Positions 38,402 through 46,969 of a stretch of 64,000 bases of DNA are shown one piece after another. The translations under genes were made by a program, and so were the position numbers. Source of the DNA: Carnegiea gigantea (Eukaryota > Streptophyta > Magnoliopsida > Caryophyllales > Cactaceae); contig JAKOGI010002219.1 in NCBI GenBank assembly GCA_029747015.1, positions 32,501 to 96,500 of the forward strand. Direction: 5' to 3'. The notes beneath the pieces were generated by a model. The model was given only the letters and a program-made list of their open reading frames with translations, ran no database searches and was not told the DNA's origin. Numbering within the stretch: position 1 is the first letter of the stretch; each line of letters starts with the position of its first letter.

Positions 38402-38421
38402 TTTCCCCGCCAACAGCGCCA
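38402..38421 (-). other. Primer binding site of Athila element
   Basis: On the minus strand TGGCGCTGTTGGCGGGGAAA. It differs by a few bases from the Asp-tRNA complement commonly found in Athila elements (TGGCGCCGTTGCCGGGGA). Confidence 0.85.
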
Positions 38422-38426
38422 AAATT

Positions 38427-40577
38427 TATAAAGCTTGTTGTAGAGCTAAAAATTAAACCACTATTTGATTTATAAATAATATTTATAGTATAGGAAAGTA
38501 GGGGTCAATCCCACGGAGAGAGATATAAATTTTTAAGTTTACCTACTATCTAATTCAAATTTTATCAAATTAATTTATATAAATCCAAATTAAGAAAATC
38601 TAAAAAATTACTTACTTATGCCCCTAAATATTTAAGCCTAATTCTGGAAAGAAACACAATAAATACCTAACCTAAATATTCTTGGAAAAATAAAAACAGA
38701 AAATTATCGCACACTATTAACTGAAAATTAAAACAGAAAATAACAAGCAGAAAATTAATATCAAAAATCACAAAAAACTAATCTCAATTAATATTATGCA
38801 ATTTATAAATTTATATTTCCAGAATTATATTTAATTAATCTTAGAAAAATAAAACAGAAGATAATAGCAGAAAATTAAAATAGAAAATAAATATGATGTC
38901 AGAGAAATAATAAACTACACTTAATTAAATATAAAAATAAATAATAAATTTATCCATATTATAAAATGTAATTTTCTAGACTTAATAAAACCCTAAAAAC
39001 CGAACCTAAAACTTAAAAACATAATTTTCAGATTTATTAAAGTAAAAACCCAAACGAATTCAATTCACAAAATAATTTTAAAAAATTATGAAATAATTTC
39101 CAAAAATTCTAAAATTTAATAGCAGCAGATTAAGACACTAAATAAACCCTAAAATCGAATAAAAAAATGAAAAAATACAAAAGGAATTATTTTTTACCAA
39201 ATTCTTAACAAATCGGTAAATAATGGCAAAGTAGAATAGAAAATAAATCTGAGAATTTAACCACACTAAATATCATAATATAACTGATATAAAACTAGTA
39301 AGATACTCCTAAAAGATTACTCTTTTGGGGGGTAAACAAATTTAATATAAAATCTATAAATTTAATAATTAAAATTCACAAACTCAAGAAATTAACTAAA
39401 AAAACAACAAATAGTTATTAAAAATACCAAATCAAATAAATCACTTGACCAAATTATGATTCACCATACCCTAATTTATATCTGTCATTAATATTATCCA
39501 CCATTTATTTTTTTAATAGTTAGACACTAGAAAAGATCCCCCAGTAGTTCTTTTCCAATTTTTAGTTTAACCTCTAAGACCAGTCCTAGATTTAAACCCT
39601 TCTAATTAAATTAACTAATTTGCACCAGTATAAATTAACTAATTTAATTAGAACATTGAACACGTCTAACCTTAGCAAATTACAATTACCAGTAATTATA
39701 ATTAACTAGTCCTTATTTGAAAATCTAATTTAAATCATAATAAGATTAATCAAGATCAGCCTTAAATTAATTTTCACAATAAAAATTTTAATGAATCAAA
39801 TTTTCACAAAATATCAAAATTAAATAATAAAATAAACATGAATAACAATCAACTTATCTCAAAATATAAATTTCAGATGGTTTTACAAAATCAAGTCAAG
39901 TGGAATAAAATTTAGACTAACATGTTAAATAAAACACAAACTAATTCATTTAACATGTTTGGATTAAATGAAAGGAAAAACAAATAAAATAAACTAATTC
40001 TAAAAATACTAAGAATTAACTAAAGATCAAGTAGATTAGAATGACAACCAACTACACCGGCAAGTCTCAAACCTGTGACTTTGATTAATCGGCACACAAC
40101 AGCGGCGGTCGTGGTGGCTTGGAGGTGGTCAGGTGTGTCTCGGTGGCCCAATCGCCACCAAGGAGAAGGAGGATTATGATGATGATATTTGTGAGATGAT
40201 GAAGATGATATATGATATGTGATGGTGATGGCGGTTAGGCGTGAAATGTGGAGTTCGGCGTGAAATGTGGTGATGTCGTAGTTATGGATTGACGATGGAG
40301 GATGATGGTTGAAGGATTTCAGGAGATGATGCTGATTAGTTGTCGCTTGGACAGTTGTAGAGCAAGTAGGATGCTGAGTCTTAGGGGTCATTTCAAAATT
40401 CTTGGCCAGTTTGACCTGATATTTTCCCTCTTTTAGCATAATTTTCTCACTTTTTTCATGAGTTTGGACTTAAATCTTTATTTCCTAAATAGTGTAAAAA
40501 CAATGAATATTAGACAAATTAATAACATAAAATAAATTAATAACACAAAAAATATGCATAAAAATGAGACTTAACAG
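38427..40577 (-). repeat. 5' LTR of Athila element
   Basis: About 2,150 bp, partner of 29141-31760. It carries a 202-bp deletion at 40221-40229 between two 'gatggtgat' words still present in the other LTR, and lacks the SINE-like insert. A 139-codon open frame on the minus strand (40020-40439) is low-complexity LTR sequence and not a gene. Confidence 0.85.
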
Positions 40578-40582
40578 ACAAG
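40578..40582. repeat. Target-site duplication ACAAG (right, Athila)
   Basis: Second copy of 29136-29140. One extra base (G at 40577) separates it from the LTR's terminal CA. Confidence 0.85.
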
Positions 40583-41455
40583 ATAGTATTTATCTACTCA
40601 AATTAAAGGAAAATCTGATTATAGCACAAATAAAAAATTAGTAATGTCTTAATGTTAGTAAATGAAGAATAATTTACATACGTGGGGGAGGCTTGGGAAA
40701 ATTATCGGTCTTGTCATTAATTGCCTTCTCAAATATGTAAGAATCATGACATATGCAAAGAAAACTAGCAATGACAAAAGTAATTTGTGTATCAAAGTTG
40801 CATATGGCCATAACATTTGGAGTTAGCATACTCGACCAATACATTAGACTTGTTTCTCACATGATACGATAGTTGGTATGTGTACTCAATCTATAAAACC
40901 AATGCAATCCTACAAAAAATATTGATGATTTAATTTCGGTGATGTCAATCAATGTCTTGCAAATAATTTAATAACTTATCAGTCTTACCTTAAAACAAGA
41001 CATGTATCTTGCATCTTCACACATCTCAGGGGGTATGTCTTTGAAATTTAGGTCTATTGGTGCAATTATATCACAAGCTAGGAGGAGAACTTCACCTAAC
41101 ACATGGTGAAAGTATCTACTAATTGTTTATCCCGAATATTAATATTTTTCTTGAGAATCTCTGTTACTATTGTCACGTGCTAAAGTATTTAAAAACAGTC
41201 CTAAAATCTTAATAGTTGTAGTTCTCTTACTTCCTTGAAGTCCGTATTTCGGTTCTAAAGTATGTAATGTAACAACTTAAAAAATATACTTTCACTCATT
41301 CTAAATGCATTATAACATCCTATGTTATGCCCATCTAAAACTTTTCTCACCCACTTTTGCCCATTATATTGAGAAGTCATACAAGGTTCCTTGTTCCTTG
41401 TGTATGTATTTCTCATAGTACATCTATATGCAGCAGGTAGCTACACAAGCAATTC
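40578..41455 (-). pseudogene. PIF/Harbinger transposase, N-terminal part
   Basis: On the minus strand it starts near 41455 and passes 'PCMTSQYNGQKWVRKVLDGH' and 'NAFRMSESIFFKLLHYI', the usual PIF N-terminal region. Broken frames with 'DLNFKDIPPEM' follow. A probable 79-nt intron (40988 down to 40910, GTAAGAC...TTTTGTAG) comes next, then 'DCIGFID' with the first catalytic Asp (family DCIGAIDGTH). 'NVMAICNFDTQITFVIA' follows, and the sequence runs to 'YYL' at the Athila junction. The frame resumes at 29135. Many stops. Confidence 0.82.
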
Positions 41456-41778
41456 CATTAGTTATGATATTTTATTCAAAGGAATCATCATAATCACTAT
41501 AATTATCTTGATTCAACACTTGGAACTGGAATATTTGACCATGAGAATACTTTGTTTTAAACAAACCTAATCCTACATTCATATAAATCAAATAAATCTT
41601 CATTAATCCTTGTTCAAATATAAGAATTTTAATATTTTAAAGCACAAAGTCAAATATTCCACAAAGAAATCTACAAGGAAAATAACACTATTGTTCAACA
41701 AAAAGCAAAGTACTACAAGTATCCATTCCAAAAGGGAGGGAAAAGGAAAAAAGCACTAAGATTATAATCTATTGTTCA

Positions 41779-42738
41779 TTAATCAAACCTAAAACTAGCC
41801 CCAATGGCCTCAAGCTTTAGCCATTGGAGTCTTAGATGGTGTTTCAAGGATGCAAATGCCTCTCCCTTTTCTTTCACCATTAAGGTGTTAGACACAATAA
41901 CAAAATAGAGCTGGCCACCTTCTTCTAAATTAGACATTCCATCTAATATTTCAATTACTTTAAGCACACTACAACTAGGTAGCTCTTGCCTATGTATCAC
42001 CTACATGAGGTGTTCCTACTTTCCATTACATCATGAAAGCAATCAATCTGCCCTGATAACTTTAAAGATCCTCCCACTTTTTCCCTTGTACCCATTTGTC
42101 CATCATTCGTAATACTTTTTCTTTTTTATTTTCCACCCTGAGCAGTTTGTGTTGGTTTAGTAAATTGTGGCTATGAGATGGTAGATGGAAATTCTAGTGA
42201 AAAACTATGATATAAATTTATACTTTCTAAACCATTTGCATTGTTATTACTAAGCTTTTCATTAGAATTAAGATTTGCTACTATTTGGTTACCACTCTGA
42301 GGATGAGGTGCACTTGATGTAGGTGTCCATACATGACGAAGCTCAAGAATTATAGTAGAAAATATTTTATCAAACTGTGCTTCCAAATCAGGATCAATCC
42401 ATTGTATCTTAAATTTCTTAGCCTTTGGAACTACCTATGATTAGAAAAGTAATAGAAAAGAGTCATGTCTTATAAATATATAGTTTTAATTAAGTAAAGA
42501 TCTTCATCATAAGATGTTGCTACAAACTTCAAGTCTCGTCTTCCACCACCCTTCAGTTACATCAACAACCCTTTTAGTAAGGCTCCATCCAAGACAAGTA
42601 GAGCCCCTTTTAAGATCCTTCCACAATTTGTACTCCCTTTTTAATTGATCCTACTTATTTTAAAATTGAATATATTCACATTTTACATTACAGAAAGCAT
42701 TGAATATAAGAATTATGTTGTTCCAACCCTCTTTATTA
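41779..42738 (-). pseudogene. PIF/Harbinger ORF1, Myb/SANT-like protein, broken
   Basis: On the minus strand the segment near 42735-42540 reads 'KEGWNNIILIFNAF ... QLKREYKLWKDLKRGS ... EGWWKTRLEV', the plant Myb/SANT-like DNA-binding domain found in PIF/Harbinger ORF1 proteins. A middle part (42386-42171) holds 'EAQFDKIFSTII'. The C-terminal part (42000-41779) has 'LKVIEILDGM', 'GGQLYFVIVSNTLMVKEKGE' and 'FASLKHHLRLQWL', the family's C-terminal block. Stops and frameshifts are present. Known role: ORF1 helps the transposase bind DNA. The extreme N-terminus lies across the Tat element at 56129-56200. Confidence 0.8.
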
Positions 42739-42743
42739 ATGTT
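42739..42743. repeat. Target-site duplication ATGTT (left, Tat)
   Basis: ATGTT directly before the LTR start TGATTCC; identical copy at 56129-56133 after the terminal CCA. Confidence 0.92.
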
Positions 42744-43191
42744 TGATTCCAAAGATTCTTGTGGTGTGCAGTAGGTGACGACAGGGGATCAAAGAACGGG
42801 CTTACCAAATGACATGTGAGTGACACCTAACGTCCTCCTCTTCCAAGGTCCAATCTGCAAAAAAGGCGCTCCTGGGTTGCGGACCAGGGAACGCCTCTCT
42901 GACGGTTAAATCAGTCAAGGATTTGAGTTAAAGGTGAGTAAAGAGAGAGAATGTAGTATGAGCCCAATGAAGGATCAAACTGCCAACCCCTTTCCCGAGG
43001 TGGGTAGGTAACTATTTATAGTCCCTATGGCTAAGGGTAAAATAGTAATCTTTCTTGGGTTATTCCCAGTTTGGCCAACGGGTCTCTGAAAAGAGCTACT
43101 AGGGTCCCGCTAGGAGCATTTTCAGGGGCATGTGCTTGGCCTGTGAGATAGCTGAGATGAGCCCAGTGGGGAGATCATATTTCCCCAACCA
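42744..43191 (-). repeat. 3' LTR of Tat element
   Basis: 448 bp, TGATTCC...CCCCAACCA, partner of 55670-56128. The two differ mostly by C/T and A/G changes. It contains TATAAATA on the minus strand at 43013-43020. Confidence 0.92.
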
Positions 43192-43204
43192 CTTAGTCCC
43201 TCAC
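43192..43204 (-). other. Probable polypurine tract (Tat)
   Basis: On the minus strand TGTGAGGGACTAAG-like purine-rich sequence directly before the 3' LTR. Position fits; purity is modest. Confidence 0.5.
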
Positions 43205-43406
43205 ATTTTACCTGCACGTTGAGCCGAGTGAGTAGTCAGGTGAAATGTGAAATCTGCCCATGGCCGGTATATATCTGTAGGCTTTGGAAATTGGTGGCTC
43301 GTGGTGGACGGTCTTGTGGCTACGGACCATAGAGCCAGCCAAGCACCTGTGATGGAACAAGAACTAAAGTCTGGACGGTGGCTTGGGAAATCTTCCTACT
43401 AGTGGA

Positions 43407-43414
43407 TATAAAAT
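43407..43414 (+). promoter_or_regulatory. TATA box of antisense unit A
   Basis: TATAAAAT 69 bp before the ATG of unit A, on the strand opposite to gag-pol. Confidence 0.55.
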
Positions 43415-43482
43415 GTGGTCACTAGGGATGGAGGCTCTATCTTTCATCTCCAGCATCGACTTCCATCGGGACATTCCTTTCT

Positions 43483-43851
43483 ATGGCTTTTCCTCATTCG
43501 TTAAGCACCAGCGAGATGGCTCAATATGTTGCCTATCGCTTTGAATGAGATCAATGTGGGGTTGCTTTTTCCCCGTTCCATCTCCCAAACGATTTTCAGG
43601 CTTTGTGCCCAAGTTATGAGCTTGTTATGGCCAAGGAAGTTGCTTAGCGCTTCGAACTCCCCGAATTGCCCCAGGTCATTTTCTATGCAATGCTTCTTAA
43701 TGAAGCTAAGAGGTTGGGAGTACTACATGGGCGGACGCTCCGCATACTGGAGTGGGCCCTTACCGAGCTTCATTGGAGCATCTTTGAGGCGTGGGTCTGG
43801 CAGAACGGAGATGGGATTCTGGAGGCCCAATTCCGGGAAGAGGCCGAGTAA
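43483..43851 (+). pseudogene. Antisense unit A, small ORF with two stops
   Basis: From ATG 43483 the frame runs 'MAFPHSLSTSEMAQYVAYRF', with a TGA where a related copy has Trp, then a TAG. It continues openly through 'LPELPQVIFYAMLLNEAKRL' and 'LHWSIFEAWVWQNG' to TAA at 43849-43851 (122 codons). The block P-E-x-x-Q-x-x-F-Y-x-M-L-L-N and the later L-x-W-x-x-F-E-x-W are shared with units B and C. No database family is recognised by me. Downstream is AATAAA at 44011. A different frame (to 43936) ends in an acidic Ser/Asp-rich tail like that of units B and C, so the original C-terminus was probably longer and a frameshift shortened it. Confidence 0.6.
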
Positions 43852-44010
43852 AAGGAAGACAGCTTGGACACCGAGGGGGCTGCCTCCTTTTCAGATGATG
43901 ACAAGCAGGAGTGAAGTCGGTCAAGAGGTGTCTTAGATACGCGCTCTTCTTTTCTTTTCCTTCTTTCCTTCATTTTTCTTTCTTTTTTTTTGTACCGTCC
44001 TGTTATCAGC

Positions 44011-44016
44011 AATAAA
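44011..44016 (+). terminator. Polyadenylation signal of unit A
   Basis: AATAAA about 160 bp after the unit A stop codon, preceded by a U-rich and 'tgta' stretch. Confidence 0.5.
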
Positions 44017-44247
44017 ATTAATTATGCCTTCCTTCTTTCTAAGTGTTGCCATTTTCCTCATGTTTATGTGGAATTTATTAGATGGATGGCACTGCCGCCT
44101 TGATAGGGTAGCGTGGCCTCGTAGGGTGAGAGGTCCTTAGTCTGATCGTCCGTTTCGTCGATCCCAAATTTGATTGGGTAGCCTTATAGCTTCTCTGTTA
44201 AGTTTGTGACCCCCCTTTTGCTATTTCCTCGGGAGGTAAGCAGGATG

Positions 44248-44272
44248 GCCATGTGTCATGAGTGGACTAGCT
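44248..44272 (+). promoter_or_regulatory. Conserved upstream box of unit B
   Basis: This 25-bp box differs at only three positions from the one at 45068-45092 upstream of unit C. The shared core is 'gtgtcatga' followed by 'gactagct'. In both units it lies about 50-70 bp upstream of the TATA box, although the sequence between is not conserved. A G-box-like CATGTG is included. Confidence 0.65.
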
Positions 44273-44320
44273 AAGACGTTTCAGGGTTGTTTTAGTAAAA
44301 CGTCATCTTTCTCCTCCTCC

Positions 44321-44328
44321 TATAAATA
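44321..44328 (+). promoter_or_regulatory. TATA box of antisense unit B
   Basis: TATAAATA in a pyrimidine-flanked context ('cctcctataaatagaaacc'), 146 bp before the ATG of unit B. Confidence 0.65.
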
Positions 44329-44473
44329 GAAACCACTGCTCCTAGAAAGATTGCTCAGGTACATTCGTTCAAAGAGAAACTATAGGAGAGAAGAACAAGA
44401 GAGAAAGGAGAAGAGATGAAGCTTTGCACGCCCTCTTTATTATGGTATTCCTCCTCTTCACGACACCAGGGAA

Positions 44474-44884
44474 ATGGCCGACTTCATGACGGAGTCCTTT
44501 AGGTGGCACTGGAGGAGCGCCACACGCCCGCCTCGTTCGCTTCCGGACGATTACCAAGATTTATGCTCGCGCTTTACACTATCTGATGCAGAGAGAGCAG
44601 CGCTTGACTTCAAACTTCCCGAAATGATACAAGCGACATTCTATACTATGCTACTAAACGATACCATAGACCTGGGCATAGTGAGCGGCTTCCTTGCGTC
44701 GATCTGAAGTTGACCCTTGAGGGCTTAAGGTGGACGTCGTTTGAGGCCTGGCTGAGTTGTACCAGTCGCAACCTGCGAGAGGCGCAACTTCGGCAACGAA
44801 CCACGCCTTCAAGAGCCTGCGGGTTGGTGGACAGCTAGGAGGAGAGTTATGTATCAATTAGCCCCCCGCCCTCTTCCAGTGATG
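44474..44884 (+). pseudogene. Antisense unit B, small ORF with frameshift
   Basis: Reads 'MADFMTESFRWHWRSATRPP', then 'LPDDYQDLCSRFTLSDAE' and 'LPEMIQATFYTMLLNDTIDL' to a stop at 44705. One base further on, the homology continues in another frame with 'LEGLRWTSFEAWLSCTSRNL' and 'REAQLRQRTTPSRA', then a stop, then an acidic tail S-S-S-D-E-E followed by TAA near 44892. So it is a diverged relative of units A and C with one frameshift and one nonsense codon. Function unknown. Polyadenylation signal at 44990. Confidence 0.65.
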
Positions 44885-44989
44885 AGGAGTAATGTTAGAT
44901 TTTTCCAAATATTTTCTAGTATGTTGTCCTTCCCTTGCACATTCCTCTATAAGAGGTGTTTGTACTCGTAAGTCTTGATAATAAAGTGC

Positions 44990-44995
44990 CACGCC
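44990..44995 (+). terminator. Polyadenylation signal of unit B
   Basis: AATAAA preceded by 'tgtactcgtaag', about 100 bp after the acidic C-terminal codons. Confidence 0.55.
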
Positions 44996-45067
44996 CTTTT
45001 CTTCCAGAACGGGACCCAACTCTTGTATTCATTTATTTATTTATCTTTTAAGCTTTAGCTCGCAAGG

Positions 45068-45092
45068 GCCACGTGTCATGAATAGACTAGCT
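45068..45092 (+). promoter_or_regulatory. Conserved upstream box of unit C, with perfect G-box
   Basis: Contains CACGTG (45070-45075), the palindromic G-box bound by plant bZIP and bHLH factors (general knowledge), and matches the unit B box at 22 of 25 positions. Confidence 0.68.
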
Positions 45093-45139
45093 GGTTGCTA
45101 CCTCAGGAAGGGTAGTGTCCTTCGAGCTGCTTCTTTCTC

Positions 45140-45147
45140 TATAAAAG
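45140..45147 (+). promoter_or_regulatory. TATA box of antisense unit C
   Basis: TATAAAAG in 'ctctataaaagggg', an excellent plant TATA context, 74 bp before the ATG at 45214 and 107 bp before that at 45247. Confidence 0.7.
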
Positions 45148-45246
45148 GGGGTGATGAGTTCCCACTAATAAGTGACTCCCTGCACATCTCCCTGACTTTT
45201 AGAGAGAGAAGATATGAGTGATAGAAGAGAGAGGGAGAGAAGGACA

Positions 45247-45768
45247 ATGGTCCATTTTCCAAACTTTATTAGTGCCGAGATGGCGGCCGAATACGTTCGG
45301 GACACCTTTCAATGGCCTTTGAGGGAGACCTCAGCTCAGCGCCCGAACCCTCTCCTTGCGGATCATCACGGCCTCTGCCCGGGTGTTGACCTTAGCGTGG
45401 CTACACAGTACCCTCAAGACTCCACCATCCTTGAGATAGTGCAAGCGATCTTCTATACCATGGTTGTGAACGACATTATGGAGTTGGATCTCACGTGCAG
45501 ACTCACAGTGGAATGCATGATGTGGGTCATGCCGCAGCTGAACTGGGCCCCCATCGAGTTCTGGCTAGAGAACATCGATTGTAGGCTTAAGAGAGCCCAG
45601 GCTTCCCGGGCTGTGAACCCACCTGCAGACCCTGCGTCTTCGGGTGCTCCGATAGAAGACTCGGGCTTAAGCGTCCCACATCAAGTAATGAGGAGTAGGC
45701 ATATGAGTTTCGTTGTACTCTTCTTTCCTTGTTTGTGTAGATGTTATGTACCGATTTGGCCGGCGTAA
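45247..45768 (+). CDS. Antisense unit C, uncharacterised small protein, longest open copy
   Basis: The best preserved of the three tandem units. I prefer the second ATG (45247, 'MVHFPNFISAEMAAEYVRDT') because homology to the other units begins there; the first ATG, at 45214, adds an Arg/Glu-rich peptide. It continues 'FQWPLRETSAQRPNP', 'ILEIVQAIFYTMVVNDIMEL' and 'QLNWAPIEFWLENIDCRLKR', then a Pro/Ala/Ser-rich tail. The frame runs to 45768. A one-base shift near 45680 would end instead at an acidic S-S-N-E-E tail and TAG 45696-45698, matching units A and B, so the last 25 codons are probably not original. No signal peptide or membrane segment in the main part. Family unknown to me; it lies antisense to gag-pol in the Tat 3' region. 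Confidence 0.65.
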   Translation: MVHFPNFISAEMAAEYVRDTFQWPLRETSAQRPNPLLADHHGLCPGVDLSVATQYPQDSTILEIVQAIFYTMVVNDIMELDLTCRLTVECMMWVMPQLNWAPIEFWLENIDCRLKRAQASRAVNPPADPASSGAPIEDSGLSVPHQVMRSRHMSFVVLFFPCLCRCYVPIWPA

Positions 45769-45772
45769 TAAA
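45767..45772 (+). terminator. Polyadenylation signal of unit C
   Basis: AATAAA about 70 bp after the inferred original stop codon, overlapping the present TAA. Confidence 0.5.
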
Positions 45773-45939
45773 TTATCTTTTTTCTTACGATGTGCTTTTC
45801 ATCTTTATACCGAGATACTTTATGCATGCGTGGGTTGATGCGATAGTGCTTGGCTATAAAGCCAAGCTAGGCTAGTGATCGGTCATAAGGCCGTACGTTT
45901 AGAGCTACAACCCCTGTTAGGGTTGGTAACATAGCGGCC

Positions 45940-46565
45940 AACCATCAGCCATGCTGAGGGACCTCTAGCCCCAGTAGGGGCTGCGGGTCTCTAAGCGCAG
46001 CCTCCAGCGACCGGCCATAAAGCCAGGCTCTGGGACTAGTAGTCCCTCCTAGAGCTAAGAGTATAGTGACCGGTCTTAAGGCCGTGCTCAAGGGTCCTTA
46101 ACCCTTAGTGGGGATAAGGATATAGTGACCGGTCTTAAAGCCGTGCTCAAGGGTCCTTAACCCTCATTAGGGCTAGGGGTATAGCGACTGAGCTTAAGGC
46201 TGTGCTCAGTAATCCTTAGCCCCCTCTGGGGCTAAGTATGTAGCGAACGGTCGTAAGGCCGTACTCAAAGATCTTTAGCCCCTACTGGGGCTAGACGTAT
46301 AACGACCGGCCTTAAGGCCTTGCTCAGGGAGCCTTAGACCCTACCGGGGCCAAGAATGTAGCGACCGGTCGTAAGGTCGTACTCAGGGACCCTTAGCACT
46401 TACTGGGGCTAAAAATGTAGCGAACGGCCGCAAGACCTCGCTCCAGGATCTTTTAGCTCCTACTGGGGATAGAAGTGTCGCGATAGGCTGTAAGGCCATG
46501 CTCAAAGATCCTTTGCATGTCCTGGGCTTGAGAGTGCAGCGATCGGCCATAGGCCATCCTATTAA
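45940..46565 (+). repeat. 59-bp tandem repeat array, about 10 copies
   Basis: Unit 'tagcgaccggtcgtaaggcc...' begins at about 46005, 46064, 46123, 46182, 46241, 46300, 46359, 46418, 46478 and 46537, a spacing of 59 bp with one of 60. Each monomer contains a near-palindrome around 'gaccggtc' and an inverted repeat 'agcccc..ctggggct', so it can form hairpins. More degenerate copies seem to extend left to about 45880. The same monomer recurs at 49735-49935. Tandem repeats in the 3' region of Tat-lineage elements are known and can seed satellites. Confidence 0.93.
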
Positions 46566-46627
46566 AGCTTTATCCCCTTAGAGCCTAGGGGTTCCTTGTA
46601 TGTGAGAGGGGGGTCATAATGTGGCAC

Positions 46628-46633
46628 CACGTG
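46628..46633 (+). promoter_or_regulatory. G-box upstream of antisense unit D
   Basis: Perfect CACGTG in 'gcaccacgtggcagcgg', about 70 bp before a TATA-like TATATGAG at 46697. This mirrors the G-box-to-TATA arrangement of unit C. Confidence 0.6.
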
Positions 46634-46696
46634 GCAGCGGTTGGGATTAGTTGTGTCTTTTGAGTGTCTCAGGAGGAGCGTTTTCCATCTTTGCTC

Positions 46697-46704
46697 TATA
46701 TGAG
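46697..46704 (+). promoter_or_regulatory. TATA-like element of unit D
   Basis: TATATGAG in 'ctctatatgagggc', closely resembling the surroundings of the unit C TATA box ('ctctataaaagggg'). It lies 273 bp before the ATG at 46970, so a long leader, possibly with an intron, is implied. Confidence 0.5.
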
Positions 46705-46969
46705 GGCATTAGGCTTTTACGAGAAAGGTCATTTTCCTCACTGCACACTAAACGGTTTCTAGAAAGAGAAACGGTTTCTAGAGAGAGGCTCTGCTTCCCC
46801 TTAAAAATGTCTTCAAATACACTATAGCGTTTCCAATTCCTCCTTCATATCTTCAAAAGGATCTGTCTGTGCATTCATCTTCATCTTCAACATCCTCCTT
46901 TGCATCTTCATCTTCTTCAAGTACGCCTTCGTATCTCATTCAAGCACTATTTGTTGTACTTGTATAGTT

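Larger units (their letters stand above)
29141..40577 (-). mobile_element. Athila-type Ty3/gypsy LTR retrotransposon
   Basis: A minus-strand element of 11.4 kb with long LTRs. A primer site beginning TGGCGCTGTTGG (Asp-tRNA-like, typical of Athila) lies inside the right LTR. Order on the minus strand is gag, protease (D-L-G active site), RT (FMDD), RNase H and integrase. The protein signatures ('DAGVIYPIADSDWVSPIHVV', 'MWGVDFMGSFPPS') are those of the Athila lineage. No convincing env-like ORF is found between integrase and the 3' LTR. All genes except the protease region carry stops. The outer LTR ends are decayed: no TG at the left end, and one extra base before the right duplication. Confidence 0.92.

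Noticed and set aside
40020..40439. 139-codon minus-strand frame in the right Athila LTR.
   Set aside because: Low-complexity His/Thr/Ser-rich translation of LTR sequence, not conserved in the other LTR copy.
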